Notes: generated by a model from the letters alone, not told the origin. DNA of 64,000 bases from a bacterium (GCA_030430075.1 JAUIGN010000005.1:62001-126000), one strand, 5' to 3'. Shown: positions 36,667 through 46,500, counted from the stretch's first letter. Numbers and translations: made by a program.

Positions 36667-37937
36667 GCGTCACCCTCCAGCAAGGCATCCACGAGGAGGC
36701 CCTGGGCACGCGCCAGCCACTGCCGCAACTGGCTGGCGTCCCGCAGGTTGACATCCAGCTCCTGAAGGTCCTGGAGTTCCGAGCCGAGCTTCCCGGTGAG
36801 CCCGTCCAGCTCGTCGGCCAGTTCCGCCAGCTCGTCGTCCTCCTGGGCAATCGCGTCGATCAGTCGCAGCAGCTCGCCCATCAGGTCGGGGCTCGCCCGC
36901 AGTTGCGCTACGTCGATCGGCGGTCGCGTTTCGAGAACGATCTTCTCGAGCCACAGCTCTTCGAGCTCGTTGGCCAGGTTGCGAATCTCGGCAAGCACCT
37001 CTTCGCGCCGGCTGGGGTCAGCCAGTTGCTGGTGGGCCGAACAGGTCCCGCCAATCGTCAAGCGAACCGCCACCAGGCGGCCCTCGGCTGCTTCCTGGCA
37101 GGCGGCCAAGCGGGCTCGAACCGCGTCAAACAACGATTCCAAGCCATCTTCGGCGCCCAACGTCACATCGGCGGCATGCCAGCGGACCGTGTCAGTCGGG
37201 CAGAATTCCAGATCAATGTCGCCCGTCTCGCTGACCCCAACCAGCAGGCAGCCCTTCGCCCCCGGTTCGTGAATGTGCCGCCCCTGCGTGTTCCCGGAAA
37301 AAACGATATGCGGCTGTTGATGCAAGGGAGGATCGGATCGCTGATGGATGTGGCCCAAAGCCCAGTAGTCGTAACCTCGTTGAACCAACGTCTCCAGCGA
37401 CGTGGGGGCATACGGCTCGTGAGGCGCAGCCCCCGTCAGGCTGGTGTGCAAGACGCCGATGTTGAACATGTCGGGGACCGGGTCCGGATAGGTGGAGGCC
37501 AAATCCGTGGTGCATTCGCGGTGGGCAAACCCCTGGCCGTGCAGCACGACCCCCAACCGGTCCAGCGCGTACGATTGCGGCTTGCGGACCGAAAATTCGT
37601 GAACATTGTCCGGCCAGCGGACAACCGAGCGGACTTTGCTGGCTGCATCATGGTTGCCGCGAATCAAGTACACGGGAATCGAGGCTCGATGCAAACGCCG
37701 AAACTGATCCGCCGTCCTTAGCCCGGTATTCATGTCCTGCCATTGGCGATCAAACAGGTCGCCGGCCAGGACCACAAAGTCGACCTGGCGGTCGATCGCC
37801 AAGGTGACCAGGTTCTCGAGCGCCTCCCGCGTGGCGCCCCGCAGCCGATCGACGGGCGCTCCGGCATACGTTTCCAGACCACGTAGGGGACTGTCGATGT
37901 GCAGGTCGGCTGCGTGAATGAAGCGAAAAGGGGGCAT
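36663..37937 (-). CDS. YhaO-like metallophosphatase DNA exonuclease
   Basis: Product of 424 residues, near the family length. Metal-site motifs are HAADLHIDSP (Asp 11, His 13), AGDLFD (59-63), RGNHD (94-97), GVLHTSLTG and ALGHIHQR, all of the Mre11/SbcD type. The C-terminal 150 residues are helical with acidic repeats (AELADELDGLTG) and probably dock the ATPase. It is encoded just before the YhaN-like gene with a 4-bp overlap. An Mre11-like nuclease role is inferred from these motifs. Confidence 0.9.
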   Translation of the reverse strand: MPPFRFIHAADLHIDSPLRGLETYAGAPVDRLRGATREALENLVTLAIDRQVDFVVLAGDLFDRQWQDMNTGLRTADQFRRLHRASIPVYLIRGNHDAASKVRSVVRWPDNVHEFSVRKPQSYALDRLGVVLHGQGFAHRECTTDLASTYPDPVPDMFNIGVLHTSLTGAAPHEPYAPTSLETLVQRGYDYWALGHIHQRSDPPLHQQPHIVFSGNTQGRHIHEPGAKGCLLVGVSETGDIDLEFCPTDTVRWHAADVTLGAEDGLESLFDAVRARLAACQEAAEGRLVAVRLTIGGTCSAHQQLADPSRREEVLAEIRNLANELEELWLEKIVLETRPPIDVAQLRASPDLMGELLRLIDAIAQEDDELAELADELDGLTGKLGSELQDLQELDVNLRDASQLRQWLARAQGLLVDALLEGDA

Positions 37938-38129
37938 CCGAGCGGTTCAAGGGGGCGGTCGGTTCAAAGGGGGCAGTCGTGACAAAGCGAGTGTGGTGAA
38001 CTTGTGTATATTATCAAATCGAGGGTCGACACAACAGGCGGCCGCCCGGCGCTCGATGCGCCGAGCGTGACGGAAGGCGCCAGCCGAAGGAGAAACGGCG
38101 TTCGGCAACAATTGGGGCCAGGTGCTTAT

Positions 38130-38158
38130 CCGCATGACGCCATCATGACGTCATGCGG
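38130..38158. repeat. Perfect inverted repeat, 10-bp arms
   Basis: Arms CCGCATGACG and CGTCATGCGG with a 9-bp spacer can form a strong hairpin. It has no T-run on either side, so it may be a structural repeat and not a terminator. Confidence 0.7.
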
Positions 38159-38187
38159 TATGAGAAGCTCGACCCCCTCACCCCCGG

Positions 38188-38220
38188 CCCCTCTCCCCCA
38201 GACAAGCTGGGGGCGAGGGG
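38188..38220. repeat. C-rich/G-rich inverted repeat, 13-bp arms
   Basis: Arms of 13 bp with one mismatch (cccctctccccca against tgggggcgagggg) and a 7-bp loop. The preceding ccccctcacccccgg makes this look like a dispersed intergenic palindrome; that other copies exist in the genome is inferred from memory of similar elements, not seen here. Confidence 0.65.
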
Positions 38221-38285
38221 AGCCAGTGTGGTCGCTGTTGCTGCGTCACGTAACTCCATGCTTGCCACTCCGGCACTTCCGTAGG

Positions 38286-38300
38286 TCATGCTTCGCATGA
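38286..38300. repeat. Short perfect inverted repeat
   Basis: Arms TCATGC and GCATGA with a TTC loop. The arm sequence partly repeats that of the stronger hairpin about 140 bp upstream. Confidence 0.5.
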
Positions 38301-38592
38301 CATTCCGCAGCTCCCCAGCCGCAATACCGTTCAATCGGATTTCGTTAGTCGTTGTTGTCCAATCATTCCAGCGGGAACGTCGCGGAGGAATGATCCGGGC
38401 AGGTGGCCTGGGAGGCTCGTCACGGGCCGCCGTGCCGGGAAAGCTCGCCAATCGGGCAGGTTTTTCGGGTGTCGCACACGACATGTTGCCGAAGTTGGAA
38501 GTGGCCACAGCCGAGCCGGATGTTACGTAACATGGGTGGTTAGGTGGAATGTTCTAGGTAAAGTCACTCTTGCTCGCCGAGTATCCCAGCCG

Positions 38593-39216
38593 ATGATGGC
38601 GCGATCCCAGGATAATCTCCCCAACCACAAGGAGCGGCTTTTGGAGCTCGTCCGGCAACGCGGCGTGTTGAGGCCTCGTGATCTGGACGCCTTGCGGATC
38701 CCTCGCGAGTATCTTCGGCGTCTCTGTGAGCAAGGGCTATTGGAGCATCCGGGGCGAGGAATCTACGTCGCGGCGGGCGCCGAGCCGGGTGAGAATCAGA
38801 CGCTGGCGGAAGCCTGCCGGCGGGTCCCCGGTGGTGTGATTTGTCTCCTTTCGGCACTCCGATTTCACGACTTGACGACGGAGGCGCCGTTCGAGATCTG
38901 GTTGGCGATTCCTCCCAAGGCGTGGCAGCCGCGAGTTGACTACCCGCCGTTGCGGATCGTTCGCTTTTCCGGCCAGGCGCTCGAGTTCGGCATCGAGGAA
39001 CACATCATCGAAAAAGTGACGGCCCGCGTCTATTCTCCGGCGAAGACGGTGGCCGATTGTTTCAAGTTCCGCAACAAGATCGGTCTGGACGTCGCCATCG
39101 AGTCACTCCGCGACTGCTGGCGTCAGAAACGGGCCACCATGGACCAGCTGTGGGAGGCCGCTCAGGTTTGCCGGATGACCAATGTGATGCGGCCCTATTT
39201 TGAGGCATTAACATGA
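38593..39216 (+). CDS. abiEi: AbiEi-like antitoxin (type IV toxin-antitoxin)
   Basis: Product of 207 residues. An N-terminal winged-helix domain (RLLELVRQRGVLRPRDLDAL...REYLRRLCEQGLLEHPGRGIY) binds DNA and would repress the operon; the C-terminal AbiEi domain contains the ICLLSALRFHDLTTE segment and the KTVADCFKFRNKIG motif. AbiEi proteins counter the AbiEii nucleotidyltransferase without binding it. The ATG chosen opens the MMARSQDN sequence; a GTG 57 nt upstream is possible. The stop overlaps the toxin start by 4 bp (ATGA). Confidence 0.87.
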   Translation: MMARSQDNLPNHKERLLELVRQRGVLRPRDLDALRIPREYLRRLCEQGLLEHPGRGIYVAAGAEPGENQTLAEACRRVPGGVICLLSALRFHDLTTEAPFEIWLAIPPKAWQPRVDYPPLRIVRFSGQALEFGIEEHIIEKVTARVYSPAKTVADCFKFRNKIGLDVAIESLRDCWRQKRATMDQLWEAAQVCRMTNVMRPYFEALT

Positions 39217-40298
39217 CGGCAGCAGGTGAGCCAGGAGTGGAGACACCGAGTTCCCTTCCGCGTCCACTGTCATCGCCCGGCGAGGTGCCGCTGGTCGTGC
39301 CGGCGGCCGAAACGAAGCCGGACCAGTTGCCGCCGGGGCAGACCGAACCGCGGCCGACCGAACCCCGTGTCGGCCGCGCGAAGAGGCCAACGCCACGAAA
39401 CCTGGCTGCATCGGTCCGCCAGCGGCTGACCCAACTGGCCCGCGACAACGGCGAAGACTTTCACCTCGTGCTGACACGGTACGGGCTCGAACGGCTCCTC
39501 TACCGGCTGGCATGTTCGCCGCACGCGGCATCGTTCGTCTTGAAGGGGGCCTGCCTGTTTCAGATGTGGAGCGATCTGCCGCATCGGCCGACGCGGGATC
39601 TGGACCTGCTCGGCCACGGCAGGGGAGCGATCGAATCATTCGAAAAGATCTTCCAAGACGTTTGCCGGCAACCGGTCGAGGCGGACGGCCTGGAGTTTCT
39701 TTCCGACCAGGTTCGCGGCAATTCGATCAAGGACGAGGACCTGTATCAGGGGATCCGGTTGCGCATCAACGCGCGGCTGGCCAATGCCCGGCTTCCTCTA
39801 CAAGTCGACGTGGGGTTCGGAGACGCGATCACTCCCGGACCGGTCCATGTCGACTACCCCACGCTGCTCGGCTTTCCCGCGCCCTCGCTAAGGGCCTATC
39901 CGCGTGAGACGGTGGTTGCGGAAAAATTTCAAGCGATGGTGGCACTCGGCATGGCCAACAGTCGCATGAAAGACTTCTTCGACGTCTGGACGCTGGCCAG
40001 CAAGTTTCACTTCGACGGTCCCGCGCTGGCCGCCGCGTTGCACGCCACGTTCGACCGCCGACAGACGGAGTTGCCGGCTGAGGCGCCGTTGGCTCTTACG
40101 CCGACGTTTGCACTCGACCGACCCAAACAGACCCAGTGGCGAGCCTTCCTGCGCAAGGGCAAGCTGATCGATGAGGCGGTTTCGCTCCCGGACGTGGTCG
40201 GCTTGCTGGAGGCCTACTTGCTGCCTCCCATGCAGGCCGTGCGGACCGGCACGCCATTCCGCAAGCAGTGGCTGCCCGGCGGCCCCTGGAGCGAATGA
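39213..40298 (+). CDS. abiEii: AbiEii-like nucleotidyltransferase toxin
   Basis: Product of 361 residues. The first 55 are a Pro/Glu-rich stretch of low complexity. The nucleotidyltransferase core follows: FVLKGACLF and HRPTRDLDL (Asp 129 and Asp 131), then VVAEKFQAMVALG (Glu 237, Lys 238) and SRMKDFFDVW (Lys 253, Asp 254). Known AbiEii-type enzymes add nucleotides to tRNA acceptor ends and stop growth. With its antitoxin it forms a type IV system that can give abortive infection. The unusual N-terminal extension may mean the real start lies later; the ATGA overlap supports the one given. Confidence 0.87.
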   Translation: MTAAGEPGVETPSSLPRPLSSPGEVPLVVPAAETKPDQLPPGQTEPRPTEPRVGRAKRPTPRNLAASVRQRLTQLARDNGEDFHLVLTRYGLERLLYRLACSPHAASFVLKGACLFQMWSDLPHRPTRDLDLLGHGRGAIESFEKIFQDVCRQPVEADGLEFLSDQVRGNSIKDEDLYQGIRLRINARLANARLPLQVDVGFGDAITPGPVHVDYPTLLGFPAPSLRAYPRETVVAEKFQAMVALGMANSRMKDFFDVWTLASKFHFDGPALAAALHATFDRRQTELPAEAPLALTPTFALDRPKQTQWRAFLRKGKLIDEAVSLPDVVGLLEAYLLPPMQAVRTGTPFRKQWLPGGPWSE

Positions 40299-40355
40299 CC
40301 GCCGGACGCAGCGACCGGTGCGCGGGGACGGCGTGAAGCAAACGACACCGGCGGT
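40298..40355. terminator. Possible bidirectional terminator between convergent genes
   Basis: Eight-bp arms ACCGCCGG and CCGGCGGT lie on both sides of the short gap between the toxin stop and the DUF1501 stop. The loop is 42 nt and there is no T-run, so the call is weak. Confidence 0.25.
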
Positions 40356-40361
40356 TGCGGG

Positions 40362-41867
40362 CTACGCCAGGATCTTGCGAATGACGTGCGACTCCTCTTC
40401 CACCCCGGTCAATTTCTGATCCAGGCCTTGAAAGCGGAACGTCAAGCGGCGGTGGTCGATGCCCAACTGGTGCAGAATGGTGGCGTTCAGGTCTCGGATA
40501 TGGACGGCATCGTCCTCGAAACGCGTCGTCTTCTGGCCATCCTGATCGACGATGTTGTAGCTGTATTCGTCTGTTTGTCCGTGTGCGATGCCGCCACGAA
40601 CTCCCCCGCCCGCCAGCCACGCCGTGAAGCAGCGGGGATGGTGGTCTCGGCCGTAGTTGCTGGCCGTCGGCTTGCCTTGGCAATAAACCGTCCGACCAAA
40701 CTCGCCGCTGCAAACGATCAGCGTGTCGTCCAGCAAACCACGCTGCTTCAGGTCGGCGATCAGAGCCGCGCAGGGCTGGTCGATGTCGTACGCCTGACGC
40801 CGCAATTTTTCCGGCAAGGCCGAATGATGATCCCATCCCCGGTGGTAGACCTGGACGAAGCGGACGCCCCGTTCCACCATCCGCCGGGCAAGCAGGCAAT
40901 TGCGGGCGAACGAGCCGGTCTTGGTGATCTCGGGGCCGTACATGGCCAGCGTCTGCTGCGTCTCCGCGCCCAGATCCGTCAGGTCGGGCACCGAGGCTTG
41001 CATACGAAAGGCCATCTCCTGCTGGGCGATCGTCGTTTCGATTTCCGGATCGCCAATTTCCGCGGCGTGTTTTTCGTTGAGCTCTGTGACCAGGTCAAGC
41101 ATCCGGTGGCGGTTGCTGCGGCTGACTCCTTGGGGATTGGAAAGAAACAGCACCGGGTCGCCCGACGACTGGAACGCCACGCCTTGGTGTCGGGAGGGCA
41201 GAAAACCGGTACCCCACAGCCGGCTGTAGAGGGCCTGGACATTCGCCTGGTCGCCCGACCAGAACGCCGAGTTCAACACGATGAAGTCGGGCAAGTCGCG
41301 GTTCAGCGAACCCAATCCGTAACTTAGCCAGGCACCCAAGCTCGGCTTGCCGGGGATCTGCGATCCGGTGCAAATCAGGGTCTTGCCCGGATCGTGGTTG
41401 ATCGCATCGGTGTGCATCGACTTGATCAGGCAGAGGTCATCCGCCACGCCCGACAGATGGGGCAGCAATTCGGACATGAACAACCGGCTTTGACCCTGCG
41501 GTCGAAACGTGAACATCGATGGCTGAATCAGATGAGCCGCATGACGGGTCATCGCCGTGACCCGCTGCCCATCGCGGATCTCCGGAGGCAACGGCTGTTT
41601 GAATTTTTCGCCCAGCCGGGGCTTGCCGTCGTACAGATCGAGTTGGCTGGGGGCCCCGGCCATGAACAGGAAGATGACCCGCTGTGCCCGAGGTGCGAAA
41701 TGGGGCAGGCCGGCCAGGGCGCCGGGGGCCAGCGCGCCGGGGACCGGTCCGGCGGCAGATGAGCGGGCAGCCAGTGACCCGAGGACCGCGGAGCCAAGCC
41801 CGACCGCGGCACGGTTGAGGAACTGGCGGCGCGACTGCAAGGTCTGGTATCGGTCCAGGACGTCCAT
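40362..41867 (-). CDS. DUF1501 (sulfatase-like fold) Tat-exported protein
   Basis: Product of 501 residues with a twin-arginine motif SRRQFL (12-17) and a hydrophobic segment, so exported folded. The body has the DUF1501 landmarks: FLFMAGAPSQLDLYD, SMHTDAINHDP, YHRGWDHHSALPEKL, LIVCSGEFGRT and NYGRDHHPRCFTAWLAGGG. The fold is alkaline-phosphatase/sulfatase-like, and the histidines and aspartates probably bind metal. The gene follows the cytochrome/DUF1553 gene by 3 bp; the two are nearly always paired in planctomycetes. The biochemical role is not established. Confidence 0.93.
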   Translation of the reverse strand: MDVLDRYQTLQSRRQFLNRAAVGLGSAVLGSLAARSSAAGPVPGALAPGALAGLPHFAPRAQRVIFLFMAGAPSQLDLYDGKPRLGEKFKQPLPPEIRDGQRVTAMTRHAAHLIQPSMFTFRPQGQSRLFMSELLPHLSGVADDLCLIKSMHTDAINHDPGKTLICTGSQIPGKPSLGAWLSYGLGSLNRDLPDFIVLNSAFWSGDQANVQALYSRLWGTGFLPSRHQGVAFQSSGDPVLFLSNPQGVSRSNRHRMLDLVTELNEKHAAEIGDPEIETTIAQQEMAFRMQASVPDLTDLGAETQQTLAMYGPEITKTGSFARNCLLARRMVERGVRFVQVYHRGWDHHSALPEKLRRQAYDIDQPCAALIADLKQRGLLDDTLIVCSGEFGRTVYCQGKPTASNYGRDHHPRCFTAWLAGGGVRGGIAHGQTDEYSYNIVDQDGQKTTRFEDDAVHIRDLNATILHQLGIDHRRLTFRFQGLDQKLTGVEEESHVIRKILA

Positions 41868-41870
41868 TGT

Positions 41871-44306
41871 TTACTCCCGCGTCTTCGCAATGTCGAGATT
41901 GAAGATCGCATTGATCAGCATCGTGTAGGCCGCGACCTCCGTTCGCCGGGCGTCGTCCGCATCGTCGGCCGCTTCCGTCAGTTTCCGGGCGGTCGGGAGA
42001 TCCTGCCGATAAACGTCGCGCTGCGCTTGAAGACCGGCCAGCAGACGAGCCAGCTCGGTGGCGTCCGGGCGCCGCGAGGTGATCGTTTCGTATGCCCGCT
42101 GGAGCCGGTCCGCGTCGCTCAGCGAGGCATCCGCCAGCAGTTGCCGGGCAAACCGCTGGGCGGCCAGGAAAAACTGGCTCTCGTTCATCAGCACGAGGGC
42201 CTGAACGGGCGTGTTGGTGCGTTCCCGCCGCGCGATGCAGCTCTCCCGCGTCGGGGCATCGAAAATGGTCATCTGCGGCGGCGGCATCGCCCGCTTCCAG
42301 AACGAGTACACGCTGCGACGATAAATCCGTTCGCCGCTGTCCGGCGTGAACGCATACGTGCTGGACGAAACCATCGAGACGCTCTTCCACAGATTGGGCG
42401 GCTGCGGCGGCTTGACGCTGCGGCCATACATGGTGTTGTTCAACCGCCCGCTGACAAAGAGAATCTGATCGCGGATCATCTCCGAGTCCATCCGAAACCG
42501 TGAGCCCCGTGCCAGGAGGCGATTTTCGGGGTCTCGGCGGAAGGCATCCACCGAGGCCCGCGAGGATTGCCGGTAGGTTGTCGACATCACAATCAGGCGG
42601 ACCAGCCGCTTGACGTCCCAGCCGGACTGCACGAATTGATGGGCCAGGTGGTCCAGCAGTCGTGGATGACTGGGGTATTCGCCCTGTGCCCCGAAGTCTT
42701 CCGACGTCTTCACCAGCCCCACACCAAAAAACTGCTGCCAGATCCGGTTCACGGTGACCCGCGCCGTCAGCGGATGGTTTTCGTCGGTTAGCCAGTGAGC
42801 GAGGTCGAGCCGCGATTTCACCGGCCCTGCGGCCACCAGCGGTGGAAGGAAGGCGGGCGTGTTCCTGGTCACCTCGCGACCCGGGCGGTCATAGGCGCCG
42901 CGGGTCAGGATGAAGGCGGGACGCACGTCGGCCCGTTCCTTTGAGACCAGCGTCAGCGGTAATTGCTGCTCGAATTCGCCACGCGCTTTGGTGACCGCCT
43001 GGAATTGACTTTCCAGCTCCCGTAGCCTGGGAACCGGGGGCTCGGCTTCCGGATCGACGCCCGGGCGGTCAGCCGGGGCGGGAGGGCCTGCCTTGAGTTT
43101 CTCGATTTCCGCCGCGAGTGCTGCCAGCTGCGCATCGAACGCCGCCAGTCGGGCTGCCTGAGCTTCGTCGGGAATTCGAATCCAGGGTGGATGCGGGTTG
43201 CGTCCCGGTGTCTCCGGGGGCGTATCAAGGTTGTTGAAGAACGCGAACAGTTGGTAAAAGTCTTGCTGGGTGACCGGGTCGTACTTATGGTCGTGGCAGA
43301 CCGCGCAACCGAGCGTGAGCCCCAGAAAGGCGGTCCCGATGGCTGAGACCCGATCAACCACGTTTCGCGTGTAGCTCTCTTCCGGCAGCGCCGTCCCCCG
43401 ATCGATCACCAGGTGCAGCCGGTTGAAACCGGATGCGATCTGTTGATCGAGGCTCGGCTGGGGATACAGGTCGCCGGCAATCTGGTAGGCAATGAAGTCG
43501 TCGAACGCCAGGTTGTCGTTGAACGCCCGGATCACCCAGTCTCGATACGGGGTCATCTCGCGATAGTGATCGTGGTGAATGCCATTGGTGTCGGCGAACC
43601 GGACCAGGTCCAGCCAGTACTTGGCCATGTGTTCGCCATAGCGGGGCGTCGCCAGAAGGCGGTCGACCAGGCGGCCATAGGCGTTGGGCGTTGTGTCATG
43701 CAGGAAGTCGTCAATCTCCTGCAAGCTGGGCGGCAGACCGGTCAAGTCCAGCGTGACTCGGCGAATGAGCGACCGGCGATCCGCGGGAGGCTGGGGCGGC
43801 AGCTGCGCCGCTTCCAGGCGGGCCCGCACGAACGAATCGACATGGGGCGCCGCCCAGGCCTGATTCCGTAGTGCGGGGAGGGACTGCGGTTGAGGCGGAA
43901 CGAAGGCCCAAAAATCGTCGTATTCCGCCCCTGTTCGGATCCACCGCTGGATTAGCGCAAGTTCCGAATCGGAGAGCCGCTGCTTGCCTGATTCGGCCGG
44001 TGGCATCCGCAGAGCGCTGTCGTCGGTTGTCAGACGCTGCCAGAGCAAGCTCGACTCCGGCTTGCCCGGTTGGATCACCGGGCCGTCACTTCGGTCGGCG
44101 AACGGGCCGTGCCGACCGTCGCTTCGATCAAGTCTCAGGTCGGCTTCACGCGCCGCTTCCGACGGCCCATGGCAGTGAAAACACCGGTCCGCCAACAAGG
44201 GCCGAATCTCCCGGTTGAACGAGATCCGTTCCGCGCCATCCGCGGGCGAATGCAGGGCGGCCGACCAGCAAGCGGCCAGCGCGAGTCCAACCAAGGGCAT
44301 TCTCAT
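41871..44306 (-). CDS. Planctomycete cytochrome c/DUF1549/DUF1553 protein
   Basis: Product of 811 residues with a signal peptide ending near SPADGA. A planctomycete-type cytochrome c domain comes first, with CFHCH at 42-46 and a candidate Met ligand in [12 protein letters not shown]1549 follows ([32 protein letters not shown]) with a second CxxCH in [12 protein letters not shown], then DUF1553 ([49 protein letters not shown]). It probably works with the DUF1501 partner in an extracytoplasmic oxidation; the substrate is unknown. The ATG with GAGG 8 nt upstream is preferred over an earlier TTG. Confidence 0.94.
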   Translation of the reverse strand: MRMPLVGLALAACWSAALHSPADGAERISFNREIRPLLADRCFHCHGPSEAAREADLRLDRSDGRHGPFADRSDGPVIQPGKPESSLLWQRLTTDDSALRMPPAESGKQRLSDSELALIQRWIRTGAEYDDFWAFVPPQPQSLPALRNQAWAAPHVDSFVRARLEAAQLPPQPPADRRSLIRRVTLDLTGLPPSLQEIDDFLHDTTPNAYGRLVDRLLATPRYGEHMAKYWLDLVRFADTNGIHHDHYREMTPYRDWVIRAFNDNLAFDDFIAYQIAGDLYPQPSLDQQIASGFNRLHLVIDRGTALPEESYTRNVVDRVSAIGTAFLGLTLGCAVCHDHKYDPVTQQDFYQLFAFFNNLDTPPETPGRNPHPPWIRIPDEAQAARLAAFDAQLAALAAEIEKLKAGPPAPADRPGVDPEAEPPVPRLRELESQFQAVTKARGEFEQQLPLTLVSKERADVRPAFILTRGAYDRPGREVTRNTPAFLPPLVAAGPVKSRLDLAHWLTDENHPLTARVTVNRIWQQFFGVGLVKTSEDFGAQGEYPSHPRLLDHLAHQFVQSGWDVKRLVRLIVMSTTYRQSSRASVDAFRRDPENRLLARGSRFRMDSEMIRDQILFVSGRLNNTMYGRSVKPPQPPNLWKSVSMVSSSTYAFTPDSGERIYRRSVYSFWKRAMPPPQMTIFDAPTRESCIARRERTNTPVQALVLMNESQFFLAAQRFARQLLADASLSDADRLQRAYETITSRRPDATELARLLAGLQAQRDVYRQDLPTARKLTEAADDADDARRTEVAAYTMLINAIFNLDIAKTRE

Positions 44307-44814
44307 GATGGGGTCCTCAACCAACGAGACGTCGGTCCGGCAGTGCCGAACTAGATGGCTTGTATCAGGTTTCGCTTAACAAATGAGTCAAGTTTGAGCG
44401 ACCAACGGGAGCGGACGAACATGCCGCGAGCGTCAGCTCGCTATTGGTCCGAGGCCCTGCCTCGCTAGCAAGGTCCTTACGCGGCGGCGGTCGCCGCTTG
44501 CGCGGCACCGCCGATTCACCACGGGACGCCATGCGGCCAACCGGCCGGATACCGCAAGCACGATCCGTCGCACCTATGTTACCTGGTTTGACGGCTGCAT
44601 GGGGATGGGAGGCCCGTTTTCTGGAGGCTTGGGAAAGATGCACCAAGCTGGTCGAGAGCATCAACCTTAACGACGGCAAGGATCATTCTGAAGAAACCGA
44701 TCAGCACGATCGATAACGATAGCAAACCCAATCCAGTTGTACGGTCTGTAGCGGTTGTAGTTCCACGAACTCATTTACCACAGCCAAGCATTTCGCTCAT
44801 TAGGGATTAGAAAC
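44307..44814. other. Divergent intergenic region before the outer membrane protein gene
   Basis: About 508 bp with no credible gene; it must hold promoters for the cytochrome/DUF1553 operon (minus) and the porin-like gene (plus). It contains the short palindrome annotated separately and a GC-rich stretch (gcggcggtcgccgc) that can fold. An AGGG lies 9 nt before the downstream ATG. Confidence 0.55.
44426..44441. repeat. Short palindrome GCGAGC-GTCA-GCTCGC
   Basis: Perfect 6-bp arms with a 4-bp centre. I recall similar GCGAGC/GCTCGC palindromes being frequent in planctomycete intergenic DNA; their number in this genome is not visible here. Confidence 0.4.
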
Positions 44815-46476
44815 ATGTGTATCTCCACCCGCTTCACGCTAATCGCTCTGGTCGTTGCCATGGCGGCTCCTGCGGTGGCACAAGAGTCTGGCGAATCCAC
44901 CAAGAAGGCCTGGTTCGAGAAGGTATTGAACGATCACGCCTTCAGCGGTGACGCGGGACTCGGGGCGGAGGTTGGCTCCGGGGAAACCCGGCTGCCACCC
45001 GTATCGGAGGCGGGGCTGCCGAATGTGGGGCAAGTCGAATTTGCCTCGAACCTGGTGCCGGCCGATCCGGCTCCCCACCAACCGTTGATCACCGAGCAGA
45101 CCTTCCCGGAAGAGGCCTTGCTGCCCCAGCACGTGCCCCCGCAGCAACCGCCGCTCTGGAATGAACCGGGGCCGGCAGCGGATCCCAACGCCATGGTGCA
45201 TCAGCCTCGCCAGACCGGTTTCGACGTCATGCCGGCCGACCCGCAGGTGCTGAATGCCAGCCATCAGATCGTCAACACCGGTCGAGAGATGTTGGACGCG
45301 GGGCGGGGAGTCATCGACGCCCAGCCGACCACGGGACCGGACGGCCAGCCGCGGCCTGCATTGTCGAATTATTACGGGCACGTCACCGTCAACTATTACG
45401 TCTCGCCGAACGGCGACCAGCCGATGATGCGACCCGCCAGTTATCAGGCGGACATGGATCCATTCTCGGATGACGAAGTCGTCTCTGAGCTGATCGGTCC
45501 GCCGCTGGGAATGAGCCCTCATCACCCGGTCGGCGTTCCCTGCGGTTGCGTCCCCTGTTGCAAACCGTTGCGTTCGCATTGCCTGGGCGTTTTCGGAGAA
45601 GCCCTCTACCTGCGGCCCGGCAATCTGGACGTCATCTATGCGACCGAACAGCTAGGTTGCGATCCGGACACTGCCACTCCGACTGGACCGCTGGGAATCG
45701 CCAACATGGACAGCGAACCCGGTTTCCGTGCCGGCTTTATTCTGCCGCTTTCGAGCTGTGCCAGCCTGGTCGCCACCTACACCTGGCTTCAATCGGATAC
45801 GAACAGTTCGATCACCGCCGCTCCTGGGGCCGTGTTGGGTTCGCGTGTCCTGCATCCAAGTATCGAAAACTGCGGTCTCAACAGCACATCGGCTTCGGCC
45901 AAGTTTGACGTCGACTTCCAAATGATGGACCTGGACTATCGACGTATCCTCTGGCAGGAATGCAACTGGGGCGTCAATTACATCGCCGGCGTCCGTTACG
46001 GCCGCTTGACCCAGGAATTCGAGTCCTCGCAGATCGCCGGAGCCGCGGTGGGGCTGGCCCATGTGACGTCCGATATCGACTTTGACGGCGTCGGCATCCG
46101 CCTCGGCCTGGACGGCGAACGGCACAGCACCCACACCGGCATGTTCATCTACGGGCGGGGCGTCATCAACATGCTGGGCGGCGAGTACCAGGCGACCTAC
46201 CTGCAGACGAACCAGTTTGATCCGACCGCCAACATCGGCGTTCAGTACGAAGACTACCGCCTCTCGACAATTCTCGAAGGTGAACTCGGAGTTGGCTGGC
46301 AGAGCTGCTCCGGCCACGTTCGTCTGAGCCTCGGCTACCAAGGACTGGGGTGGTACAACACCCTGTTGACCGGTGCCTTCATCGACGGGATCGCCAACCA
46401 CGGGCAGTTTACGGAAACCAACGACGACTTCCTGACCTTCGACGGTCTGGTGGGGCGGGTTGAATTCCGACGGTAA
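44815..46476 (+). CDS. Outer membrane beta-barrel protein, Lpg1974/legionella-porin-like
   Basis: Product of 553 residues. The signal peptide ends near PAVAQ. Residues 25-245 are a Pro-rich periplasmic or exposed segment with a Cys-rich stretch (PCGCVPCCKPLRSHC, about 242-256). From about 258 the sequence is a beta-barrel: alternating aromatic and polar strands such as VFGEALYLRP, GFRAGFILPL, LVATYTWLQSD, FQMMDLDYRRILW and GVNYIAGVRYGRL, ending in GLVGRVEFRR. This matches the Lpg1974-type pore-forming proteins common in planctomycetes. A ribosome site AGGG lies 9 nt upstream. Pore function is inferred. Confidence 0.82.
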   Translation: MCISTRFTLIALVVAMAAPAVAQESGESTKKAWFEKVLNDHAFSGDAGLGAEVGSGETRLPPVSEAGLPNVGQVEFASNLVPADPAPHQPLITEQTFPEEALLPQHVPPQQPPLWNEPGPAADPNAMVHQPRQTGFDVMPADPQVLNASHQIVNTGREMLDAGRGVIDAQPTTGPDGQPRPALSNYYGHVTVNYYVSPNGDQPMMRPASYQADMDPFSDDEVVSELIGPPLGMSPHHPVGVPCGCVPCCKPLRSHCLGVFGEALYLRPGNLDVIYATEQLGCDPDTATPTGPLGIANMDSEPGFRAGFILPLSSCASLVATYTWLQSDTNSSITAAPGAVLGSRVLHPSIENCGLNSTSASAKFDVDFQMMDLDYRRILWQECNWGVNYIAGVRYGRLTQEFESSQIAGAAVGLAHVTSDIDFDGVGIRLGLDGERHSTHTGMFIYGRGVINMLGGEYQATYLQTNQFDPTANIGVQYEDYRLSTILEGELGVGWQSCSGHVRLSLGYQGLGWYNTLLTGAFIDGIANHGQFTETNDDFLTFDGLVGRVEFRR

Positions 46477-46500
46477 CCCGGCGGTTTGGCACGGGTCGCT

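Larger units (their letters stand above)
37938..38592. other. Hairpin-rich intergenic region before the abiE genes
   Basis: About 650 bp without a credible gene between the YhaO-like gene and the antitoxin gene. At least three inverted repeats lie in it (annotated separately). A short minus-strand frame reads LAPSLSGGEGPGVRG across one of them; this is a translation of a C-rich repeat and not a protein. The stretch resembles dispersed intergenic repeats and may be where mobile sequence has come and gone. Confidence 0.55.

Noticed and set aside
38143..38508. Short minus-strand frame reading LSGGEGPGVRG
   Set aside because: Produced by the C-rich palindrome; no homology or ribosome site, and it crosses two hairpins.
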